From: Aplectana chamaeleonis
Taxonomy: Eukaryota; Nematoda; Chromadorea; Rhabditida; Cosmocercidae
NCBI GenBank assembly: GCA_029168955.1
Contig: JAPDOI010001326.1
Coordinates: 124,001 to 188,000, forward strand
Length of the DNA stretch: 64,000 nucleotides
Direction: 5' to 3'
Shown: piece after piece, positions 44,570-56,500 of the stretch
Layout of the letters: each line of letters opens with the position of its first letter
How positions within the stretch are numbered: the first letter of the stretch is position 1
Position numbers and translations under genes: made by a program
Notes under the pieces: generated by a model
The model's input: the letters and a program-made list of their open reading frames with translations, nothing else
Told to the model about the DNA's origin: nothing
The model's database searches: none

Positions 44570-47500
44570 CTAAAGACCCAAAGTGTAGGTGATAGCGTAG
44601 ATCTGTGCAATGACGTTCACAAGAAGATTGTAGGCACCCAATTGACGGTATTGAGCATTGAACTCGCTTTGGCTTGAGGGTAGATCCTTCCTGCAATCAG
44701 ACCGAGTCGGTGCTCTGTGTGCTAGTAGGTGGAAGGTATGTTATTGAACCTCTGTCTTGAGCATAACTGTGGTTTCCAAAGAAAATGTTATCTGATAATT
44801 AGGGAGCCCCGTCAAAAACTTCGCTGAGAATGCTGTTTGGATTTTTCAAATTTCCTATTTCAGACGAAAGTTCATGAACAAATCTGCAGGAATTTGGAGG
44901 AACTCGTGGAGAGACATTGTATCAGTCGAGAAATAGCCGCAGTGTGGGTGCGAGATAACCCATACTTCAGTCCGATATGTGCCTCCGGAGCAGGGCTGTG
45001 CGGAAATCTTTTTTAAGATTTTCGGAAACGGAAGAAAAATGGCTGAAAAACGCCGGAAACGGAAATCCGGAAACGGAAACGGAAGAGAACGAAAAAATTG
45101 TAGTATGCTTCAATGATCAGTTTCGGCGCTACTCATGATTTGCAAGTGCCCTTCAATATTCTGTGATTTCAATCTACTCGCTCACGCACTCGTGGGGTCG
45201 CGCTTTGAAACAACAAGCGAAATCGAGTACAAAGAGATTCGCGGCTCAATAGGAGGACGTGCTGCTGCTGCTTCTCCTATTGTGCTGCTAATAAGTCTGG
45301 TCGAGCAGCTCCTCCCCTTGTGTGATTCTTTTGTTGTTGAGTTCATCTCCTCTATTTATTATTCTAGTGCGGATGAACAGTGTAGGACCTTGTTCTACGA
45401 CGGTAAGGGTCCGTTATAAAAGTCGCTATAAGGCGCCCAATCCCACTGAGAGGGCAGTTGGCCATTCGAAGTCGTTCCCAGATGGTGATCTCGAGTCACT
45501 TCGTGGACATTAAATTTGGGTGCTAAGAAGATCGTCCCCTTTTCTGAACTCCTAAAAAGCCCCTCTGTGGCGGACATTGGCAAGGTTGCCCTCTTTGCTG
45601 AATGCCGTGAATGGGATCGTACCTTACTAGTAACTACCGTAGAGGGTATGACAGCTCAAAATCTCTCTGGATTCGCCTAACAGGCTGCTGATAGCTGATA
45701 GTGAGGGTTGCGCTCCAGGGCCGACACCGAATTCAGCCCCTCGTCGTCAGCAATAGGTGTTGCTAATTGCAGCGGAGCTGGAAATGAGGAGAGGTCAAAA
45801 CCCAGTACACGCTGGCAACACATGCTGCTGACAACTAGGGTTGTTGAACTAGATGTCGGCCATCGAGCGCTATTCTTACTGTGCTAAAGTGCAACCCCAC
45901 GACTGTATGGTATGAAGTAGAACTTTTCCTCTCCCAAATCACGTTGAGGCGCTCAAAGATTTCTGATTTTCGCGCTTCAGTGATATCAAATCAATCCTAG
46001 AAAATCATGGACTGTTCAAATTGAGCTTGCCGATGAAGAGCTCATAGAGTCAGTAACTCATCTTTTGCATCTCTGCGCGCAGTCTTGGGTGGGCATTAGA
46101 GTATATCAAACGAATAAAAATTTTCGAATATTCGAATAAACGAATAAATGGAAGAATTGACTCTTTCGAATAATCGAATTATTCGATTATTGTTTATTTG
46201 GCCGAATATTCGTTCACATAATCTAGTGGGCATACGCTGCAGAGGCAAAAAGAAAAGATTTCTGACTCTTTGGGCTCCTCACCGGAGGACTAAATTGGAA
46301 CAGAGGATACCTTCTGTAGCCGGTAAGGTCAAGCAACGCTGAACTCGCCCTATGTGTCGATAGGGGATTGCAAGCTGTAGGTGCCCGCTTGCGGTCACAT
46401 ATACAGCTTACAGTCTACCTACTACTGTTTTCTTCCGTTTCCGGGCCAAAAAACCCGGAAACGGAACGGAACAGCCCAAAAAGTACCAGAAATACAGAAA
46501 CGGAATCGGAAACGGAACACTTCCGCACAGCCCTGCTCCGGAGTACGATGCTGCTCGTTCGCGATAAGTTCTAATTAAATTGCTGTGCGCGATAGAAGCG
46601 ATTTATGCTCGAGGTGAGTTTGACTTAACAGAAGCTGCGCGCGACAATTTCGCACTTGTGTCGAACACACCGTGCGAAAATATGGAGCACCCGCAGCTTA
46701 CTCGCGGTCAGTGTTAAATATCTTTTAACTCGCGGTAGAACCTGCTCCTGAGCGCGGTTAGTACTACTCGCCGATTTCTGTGCGTTATACGTCCGCCCCA
46801 TCGTTTTGAGTTACTGTAGAGTTTTCCAAAGATCATCACTACATGACAGAGATCTACGATCGTTGTATCGGAAGTCCTATAGGGGGTTGCAAAGTTGCAG
46901 TCACGGAGGTGCTCACAGCGACGAGCAGCACTAGGAGATGCAATATCGACTAAATTGGATGACGGCGGCGGCCTCGCGACCGTCCTGCTTCACTGCTAGC
47001 GAGCGGCGACCGACCCATGCCGATAAAGGGACCTGCAGAGTTTAGGTGGCGGCATTGCTCGCAGCGACGAACAGCGTTGGGTGATGCAATATTGATTACA
47101 TTCGGCGACGGGAGCGACCGACGCGGAGTGATGGGCTACAAGGGCGCACCGCAGAGTGTTTAGACGCCGCGATGGCCCTGTATCACTGCCAGCGAGCAGA
47201 AGCCGACGCCGCGACCTTAATATTCGAAAACATTTCTGTCTCTGCGTCAAGACTGACGCTCGGCGACCAGTCGCCGGACGCTGCAGAGTTCGAGCCGTGG
47301 CGTTGCTCACAGCGACGAACAACGATGATAGATGCCATATCAATTACATTCAGCGACGGGGGCGACCGACGTGGGAGGCGACGAGAGGGTAGCGCAGATT
47401 GTTTCGACGCCGCGATGGCCCTGTGTCACTGCCAGCGAGCAGAAGCCGACGCCGCGACGTTAATATTCTAAAACATTTCTGTCTTTGCGTCAAGACTGAC

Positions 47501-50500
47501 GCTTGGCGACCACTTGCTGGTCGCTGCAACTCTGCGAACATCTTATGTTGTACCGCGTCGCTGCTGTTGGAGCGATCAAGGACGGCCGCTGATATTCTCT
47601 GCTTCGTGGCCATCTTGGCAGCGACTAAGCAATTGTCGGCGGCCATTGCTGATCGCTCCAAGAGCAGTGAGGCTGCACAGAATAGGATTTTTTTCGCAGC
47701 GATGCCGCGCTATCGGGCATCTATCACGAGGCAACCGCGATTGGAAAGCTTCATCTCGATGGACGAGGGGCACTTGTCCTCCACAGCGACGGAATGATAC
47801 GACGCAGAGCAGGCAAGACTTAATTGAGTGCTCAGGCCGGTGTAGTACCAGAAAATTACCAGAAATTTTCCAGTGATCAGTGGTAAATGTGCAATTACCA
47901 CCCGATTACGGGCATTTTACCAGATAATTTTACTTAATCTCTGGTGTTGACAAATTCTGCCAGATTACGAGAAAGTTACCACAGAATTTCTCCGTTGTTT
48001 TCCGGACTCTTTCCGTAGTCTGCCAGAAAAATGGCGAATTGTGACAGGCTGCGGAATACGGCTTTAGCATCCAAATCGGATGCTTTTGGATGAGTAAAAT
48101 GAGATTTTACAAGGTCAAAGCTATCTCGGGTCTCAAATAGAATGATGAGACGCGTCTCATCATTCTTTTTGAAACCCGAGACAGTAAGCAGCAAAGCAAA
48201 AGGATCGAGGATTACGCCGGAACGCGGATGTGATCCATGTGGCGCGCGTTGCCCGACTTAAAGGCACAGTCCAACCTCAAAATCGGTTTTCTGTTTTTCT
48301 GCCTATATTGAAAACGGCCCCACGCTGATTCCAATAATGTCTTTGAAATCGTGCAAGACCCTCTAGGAACGAAGTTATGGCCTCTCAAAAATTTAGCTAC
48401 GGAAGCATGGTGGACGAGTTGTCCGAAGCTTGGAACCTCCGTCATTTTCAACCGATGTATGCGAGCCTACCTGAATGGATAGAGAGGCTGAGAGTAAAGG
48501 GAAGAACGGGGTTATCGATAGGAAACTATCGCTCGTCTTGCCACTTTTGAGCTCGAAAGTTTGTAAAAGGGGCGTGCCAAAGTGGCTTCCGGATGTGGGC
48601 GCCCTAGGGTGGCTTCCTCCTATATCTCGCCTATTCGGAGGAATTGAGAGCTCGCACTTGGCAGGTGCTATATAGGGTGAGTCTACTTCACAATTACATG
48701 GAAATATCAGATTTCGCCCTTGAGCTTGGACTGTGCCTTTAAAGGCAGTGTTCACGAAGAAAAAGTTGCACGTTTTTTTGGCTAAAACATAAGCTTTGGG
48801 TCCCCCTAAGAAGATTAAGAACGGAAGTGCGACGACCCGGTAAGAGGGTGAAAATCTCGTAGGCCAGTCAACCCATTGAGCCACTCCGCCCACATCCTAT
48901 AACAGCTCCCCTGAATTTGTGGTTAAATGAGCGATGGTTTCCGATCAAAAGCCCAGTTCTTCCCTTCATTCTCGACGTCTCTCTTTACTCAGGTCAGCTC
49001 GCACACATCGGCTGCAAAAAACGGGAGTTACAAGCCTCGGACAACTCGTCCACAATGCTTTACCTAGCTGAATTTTGAGGGGCCATAACTCTGTTTCCAG
49101 GTGGTCTTGTACGATTCCAGGGACATCATTGAAATCAGCATGGGACCTTTTTCAAGAGGGGGAAAAAGAAAAAAAACGGCTTTTATCGTGAACACTGCCT
49201 TTAAAGGCACAGTACGCCTTCATACATGATTTTTTGTTGAGATTTTGAAGTAATTGTGTGGTGGAACCCTCCTGTGTAATACATGCAAAGTAGATATGAG
49301 ATCTCAATTCCGCCAAATGAGTGAGATATAGGCGACCCGGGCACAATTCTCTTCAGTCACCGCCACGGACCATGCCCCTTTTACACGAACTATTGTAGAT
49401 TTTTTCCTAATGTCTGCGGTGAAGAATCACACTCCCCGCGGATCGCGGCTTTCGCCTAATCTGGCAGAATTTTCTGTACTTTCCCGACCAGAGTACGGGA
49501 AAATTCTGACAGATTTCGGAAGGATTCTGCCAGAAAACGAGAAAAATATGCCAGAAAACGGTAAAATTACCACCAGAGGAGGGCAAAATCGTTCCGTAAT
49601 CTGGCAGAATTCTCCCGTAATCTGTCAGAATTTTTCCGTATTGCTCCGGCCTGAGTGGTTATTCGCCGGTTAGGCACTCGATTATATCCGGATCGCCGCA
49701 AGTTCTCAAGAAGATACTGAGGTCACAGCTGCCATCAGAATAACTCGAATAAAAGGAATTCGGCTGTCTTAGAGACCTGGAAAAACGAGCAAGGGGAGTG
49801 GCTTCTTGAAACCATATGAAGCAGGAGCAACACAACTTTCTCATCACCTATCTGCAAATTCCTGTCCTAGTTAATTTGGAGGAAGAACCTTTTGCAGCAA
49901 TCGAGCTAAAATAGGCTGACACAAATGGAGCACACTTACTTCAGTGATGCCAATCCATCAATCAGTGTGCCCGTTTCGCCACTGCTGACTTGGTTCAGAA
50001 GACTCGGATTCGACACTACGCGTCGTAGTTTGTCAGACAGATCACGGATTTGCAAATCTGAACAGAAAATAGAAGAGCGTTCTCTTGTAGGGCGTTGTGT
50101 GAAAGGTAAGGATCACCTAGTGGAGATACGACACTTTCCGAGATGGGGCTGTTGCGCAGATTTGAAATGCCCTGTTGCAGTTTGCCGACAGCAGTGTTTA
50201 GAAAGTAGAACTTCGCCTGAAGGGAAGCAAACTAGTAACTTAGCAAGAAAAAATCTACCAGATTTCCTGAAAATTCGAGTACTTTACCGCTCCTTTCTGG
50301 CGGAATTTCTCTCAAAAATATCGGTAATTTTCAAGTAATCTACCAGAATTCTCTAGTAATCTGCCATAATTCTCTAGTAATCCACCAGATGTCTTTCGAA
50401 TTCTGCTGGAAAACTCCCGTAAATCACCAGAATTCTCCCGTATTACGGGTGAATTTTCGCCTGTAATCTACCAGAAATTTCCCTGAATATGCCTGAATTC

Positions 50501-53500
50501 TGCCAAGTTACAACACAAAAATTTGAGAGTTTCCGACTAATTTCTGCCCCATAAAAATGCTCAACGCTCTGTTTTTCCGCCCAAACTTCGAAAAGGGTTT
50601 ACTTAGTGCTCTTGCCACACATTTCAGGCCGTTTTTCGCTAATAGGAGGCATAGTTGTTATTTCAGGGGTAATTCTTCAATCGCGGATTACGCAATTGCG
50701 AAAACTGCGTCTAAGGCTCGTGATTCGATCCTTAGATATATCAGTATATAAATCTTAGGATCGAATCACGAGCCTTAGGCTCAGTTTTCGCAATCGCGTG
50801 CTCCGCAATTGAGGAATTACCCCCGGAATGACCACTATACCTCCTATTAGCGAAAAACGGCCTGAAATTTGTGGCAAGAGCCCTAAATAAATTCTTTTCG
50901 AAGTTTGGGCGGAAGAACACAACGTTGAGCATCTTTATGGGGCAGAAATTAGCCGGTAACACCCAAATTTTTGTGTCGTAATTCGGCAGAATTTAGGCAT
51001 ATCAAGGGAAACTCTAGCGCATGAAGTCAGAACAAGCAGCGCAACCATTTATCCTATTTATCCTTTGTAAAAAAGATCAAATAACGAAACGAATAGATCA
51101 ATTCAACAATCAACGAATAATAAAATTTGCAATAATGGCTAGCGTTCAGTCCGCGTCAAGGGATAGTAAAGGGAACGATTCTGATTTGGGATAGTAAAGT
51201 GATAAAGGTAGGCGTTTTGCATCAACCCCGACCTTGCAGTTCAAAATCGACGCGGAAGTCAGATTTTGCGTCCTGAATAACTGCACTGGACTGAAATCTA
51301 GGGGCGTCAGCAAAACTGAACATTATCACGATTTTTCAGATGGAAAATGTCCTATTAGAATGCTTCCAAAGTACAGGAAAATTTGGCAAAAACACGTTTA
51401 ATTCTAAACAGCCTGATCATTCACTGACGAACAACGGCTCTCAGTGCTTACTATACATGTGCTTCCTAGGGTGCAAAATCACCTTTTGATTTTGTATCCA
51501 TGAAAACATATGTGTAGCAAATGCCGAGCACCGTTATTCGTTAGTGAATGATCAGGCTGTTTAGAAACAAAAGTGTTTTTGCCAAATTTTCCTCTACTTT
51601 AGACGCATTCTATTAGGACATTTTCCATCTGAAAGATCGTGATAGTGCTCAGTTTTGCTGACGCCCCCTAGATTTCTATCCAGTGCAGTTATTCAGGACG
51701 CAAAATCTGAGTTACGCTTCGATTTTGACCGTGCAATGTCTAATTGGGTACGGAACACGAAATTGAATACTGTGGTATGCTCTTGACGCGTGCAGTGTGA
51801 ATCGCTTGAGTTCGATTTCTAATCTTCTGGACAGGAGTAGAAATCCGAATCACTTATAATTTCCTTGGCTTCAAACAGCATCCTCGTTGTGTAAGCCTTT
51901 CTTTCCTTATCCTTCTTCTTTTTTATCGCCGCGCTATGCTCATTAAAAAATTTTCACCTCTCATAGTCACTGCAATAATAAAGATTACTCGAGTGCGCCA
52001 TGATCAGTTGCCACATTGCAACCAGCCGTGTGCAGAATTTCCGATTTTCCAATAGGTGTTCTAATTTCCCCCATTCTGACCATTCTGATTTCGGTTTCCC
52101 CTTTTATGAAAAGGGCATAAAAGTCATCAAGAACTTGTTCATTTTATCTTTTAAATGATGTACATTTACTCTGTCCCATTGGCAGTCAAGCCTTGTACCC
52201 CTTCTGTGGCCGTATTCATGAACCCAAGGGAGCCTACCGGGAAGATTCAAAGTCTACTCAACGTACCCACCCGGCGCGTAGACAGGGAGGCTGCCGGCTA
52301 CCTGGCAGGTAAATGGCAGTGTTCCTAGCAACCTAGCGGGTGGATGGAGAGAGGGGGGTACTGACTGCTACGTCGATCTCACATGTCAGATAATGATCCA
52401 TGGTCCCCTGGCAGGCAGCGCGCGCTCAACTGGTTCACCCATCCATTTAAGGCCGAGTAAACTATGCCAGTTGAAATGCATTGATAACGGGGCTTAGAGA
52501 CAACAGCCTCTTACGCAATATTCTTTTCTCCGTCGCTACGGGTGGCTTCTCGTGCCTTCCTCTGCTCCCACAGGTGGCAAAGATGGGCTGTCACAATTGA
52601 AGCTTTGACTGGGAGGTACAATACTGGTTGCCAAACCCCGGACGCCTGTAGGTTACGCCACCTTTCGCCATCCTGTAGTTTCATGAATACGGCGACTGGT
52701 AACGGTGAATGGCTAACGAGTTTGTGTAGAAGGGTATATTAGCACTTTATAACGCCCGTCTGCTAACCGACGAAAGGCGTCGCACAGACTCAAAATGCAT
52801 TAAAAAAAGATTGATGATTACTTGATTTTGCGGCGATCAAGAGAGAAGTTGAATCTCATGGAATTTCATCTTAACTTCAAGGGCACCAAACTCAGGGGGA
52901 GAGACCTTTGGAACTTTCCATTTCCGATTTAAATTTAATAAGTTTGAAAGTCGTTTCTTTAAGTGCCGTTTCATTAAATTTCGTTAAAGGCAGCGTCCGC
53001 GAAGGAAACCGCACTTGGTTTTTCCTTCTTAATCCGTAGTTTTAACCAAGTGGAGATAGTTGGCAAAGCTTGATACCTCAATGCTGCGTATTCATAAGGA
53101 TGTAGCCTTTTGAAAACTGCTCAGTGGTCCGAAAAAGCAATTTCCCGGTCGATCATCTTACACGAGGAACAGAAGCGCCACGACGGGCTCCGGCAGGCTG
53201 CGGAAATTAAAAATTCCATAGTCTTTATTTCGAGAAATCTGCGCGTTCAAACGAGTGTATTGAAAGTTTCTTATTTTTAGAGACTCCTTCACAATGAAAA
53301 GGCCGAAAGAAATAATCAACTCAAGAAGTTACAGGGGCTAAACTATTTTAGACGTCCAGCATTTCCGACATTTGTGCATGACACAAGACACACCGTACAG
53401 ACGTAGAGAAAACGAAGCTGAATGCTCCGGGATTTTCAAACGAGTTTTTCTCCGAAATTTCAGTGTTTTCGGTGGCCTTTTTGCAATACATATATCACAA

Positions 53501-56500
53501 CCTGGTAGGCCTACCTGCTCAAAATAATGAAAAACTTAAACACGGTTTTTTTCGCGTACGCTGCCTTTAAGTTTCTGCACATATCTTACCAAAACTTGAC
53601 TCCCCTGTTAGCACTGCTGACCGACTTTGTAGGGGCCACACACTTTCTACGGCGTCCTGCGCACTACCAATCGGGTCCCGCACAGGTACTCCGGCGGTCT
53701 ACGTATTCCCAGTTGGGTCCCATACATGTTCGTCGACGCTTGGGATGAGGACTAAGGTGAACAAGTTATTACTCACGTACTCAGGGGAAGCGAAGATGCT
53801 AAATGAAAAATAATCGGCCAGCTATCGAAACATTCTTCTTTGATATGATTGATAAGGCATTATGAAGGCAACGTTTGCAAGTAAAAGGTAATAGTTGACG
53901 AGTTAGCCTTGAACAGCCTCTCCTCAAATATACACCGGGCACGTTTCCGTTACAATGAGCGCTACAGTGCAAGCGCACCTCTTATGCGATACTATTCAGG
54001 CTTCACACAAGGTAAGATGTGAACTCTAGTGTCCTGATAATTACGATCGGTTAGTAATGTAGAATGCTTAGAGAATAGACATTTGGAACACCAAAACTTA
54101 CGATTCCACTGCTGAGCGTAGTTCAAAGTGCTGTAGAGATACCTAGCCGCAGCGGAACGCCATCATTTATTTCTATTAGTTTAATTATTTATATCATTTA
54201 TAACCTCCCTCAATGGGCCGTGTGCCAGAAGTTGCCGAAATTGTCCGACTATTTACACGTGCAGCATTCTGCTGACCTCAAACCGCCCCCGCTCACCCGA
54301 TCGATTTACTTTAAACCCTTCAAGATCGATCTTTTTTCCCTTTCAAGATCGATCTCTCTCCTTATACAACCCTACACCAATCCATCTAGGTCTTGCAACT
54401 TCCCTATGTTAAAAGAACTTCTCATGGGCCTATGATAAAAGAACTTCTCATGAGGGTACCACGGACTCCCGCACAGTTCTCTTGGCGCTGGGCGCACTCC
54501 CAGTTGGATCCCATACACGTTCGTCGACGCTTGGCGCACTCCCAGTTGGGTCCAACACACTTTTCTCGGCGCTCGGCGCACTCCCAGTTGGGTCCAACAC
54601 ACTTTTCTCGGTGCTCGGGGCACTCTCAGTTGGGTCCAACACACTTTTCTCGGCGCTTCGCGCACTCCCAGTTGGGTCCAACACACTTTTCTCGGCTCTC
54701 GGCGCACTCCCAGTTGGGTCCAACACACTTTTCTTGGCGCTTGGCGCACTCCCAGTTGGGTCCAACACACTTTTCTCGGCGCTTGGCGCGCTTCCAGTTG
54801 GGCCCAACACACTTTTCTCGGCGCTCGGCGCACTCCCAGTTGGGTCCAACACACTTTTCTCGGCGCTTGGCGCACTCCCAGTTGGGTCCAACACACTTTT
54901 CTCGGCGCTTGGCGCACTCCCAGCTGGGTGTAACACACTTTTCTCGGCTCTCGGCGCACTCCCAGTTGGGTCCAACACACTTTTCCCGGCGCTCGGCGCA
55001 CTCCCAGTTGGGTCCAACACACTTTTCTCGGCGCTTGGCGCACTCCCAGTTGGGTCCAACACACTTTTCTCGGCGCATGGCGCACTCCCAGCTGGGTGCA
55101 ACACACTTTTCTCGGCTCTCGGCGCACTCCCAGTTGGGCCCAACACACTTTTCTCGGCGCGTTTGCGATGACGTCCGCGAAGACTTTGGCGGATTTTTGC
55201 GTTTCACTGGAAATTTACTGCCACTTTTTGGAAAAATACCTTTCTGCTGGAAAACGGAAGTATTCTGGAGGATTACATGAAAATTCGGGAGATTTACGGG
55301 GACAATTTCCCTAATTTATCAGTAATCTGGCAGATTTTCTGTCGGGTCAGCACCTAGGAGGAATTCTGTGGTGAAAACCAGCATTTGCTTATAACTGGAA
55401 GTAAACCTCTCGTAATTCGGAAGTAAACCACCAGAAAATTTTCTGCTGAGAAGTTAGAATGGTGATACAGACAGTTTCTCGTCAACTATGTACCTTTAGA
55501 AGATCCAGAACCTTCGAAGCAAGATCAAGACCGTCGTACAAGGCGGGCAGGGTGGCTCCGTTGCTCTGAAAAATTTCCGGGATTGTCCTGAGGATGTCAA
55601 ATCGCAGCGTCAAAATATTGTTGTCAAATTACACTATGCAGTTTGAAGTCAGACCACAATAGGTATTTTGAAATAAGAGTAGAAAGAAAAAGTTTTCTCA
55701 TTAATGATTCCATCTGCTATTTATGAATACAGGCGAAATACTCAGTGTGGCACAATTTTCGTGGTCACCTTTGGACATCTGATATTCTAAACATCCCCGT
55801 AATAACTTGGTAGGGAAATCGTATCCGTTTTTCTCGGTAACCTTTCGGATTAGACGACCCATCCACGATTGTTGGACATCTGTAGTCTTTCATTTGAGTT
55901 CTTTGCATAAATTTTACATGTTGCTCTTCGCTTTCTCATTCCCAGAATTGAAAACATAACAACTTGTTCCTGTAGCTGAATGGGAAAACCTTTTTTACAA
56001 TACAAGGCTAGTGGTCATAAAAATTTAGAAAACAGGTCAAGCTATCCAGTTCGGTTACTTTAATGGCAGTGGCTGCGATGAAATATGCTTGTCTTCTTTT
56101 CCTCTCTGAACCCTTTTCTGGGTCTCGAGTAGTAGGACTTATTAGAAAAAATTGCCATAAAACCGCTGTTTCAGGCCACATTTCAAGCATGAACTTTCTT
56201 GTCTTTTGATGATGGACGAGCCCAACTCTGAGAGAATCTTTCGCGCTAGTACCGTGATGCTCCCGTGATCCGCGATAGTACCGTGTTCCTCTCACCATAG
56301 ACCCGCGATCCGCGTTCGTTCCGTGATAGTTATCCAATTGACTCATCCGTTTGCATTCTCGTTTTCGTACCGTGATGGTACCGCGATCGTTGAGAGGTTT
56401 AACGCGCTAGTACCGTGGTGCACTCGCGATCCGCGATGATACCGTGATCGTCCCCCCCCCGGTCCCGCGTTCTCATGTTGTGCAGATTTGTAAAACGCGG

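Noticed and set aside
47000..47900. Overlapping 100-130-codon frames
   Set aside because: They lie in a GC-rich 242-bp satellite, on both strands, with no motif.
49659..49870. Exon-like frame after TTTGCAG (IGDEKVVLLLLHM...)
   Set aside because: Good acceptor, but its phase does not fit between exons 50057-49940 and 44690-44570 and no donor follows cleanly.
51945..51990. Upstream acceptor TTATTATTGCAG for the 51.9-kb exon
   Set aside because: Using it would put TGA in the required frame; the less typical AATGAG acceptor is the one that keeps the chain open.
54372..55280. ORFs of 190-295 codons on both strands
   Set aside because: 42-bp minisatellite with period divisible by 3; five frames are open at once and the peptides are pure repeat.
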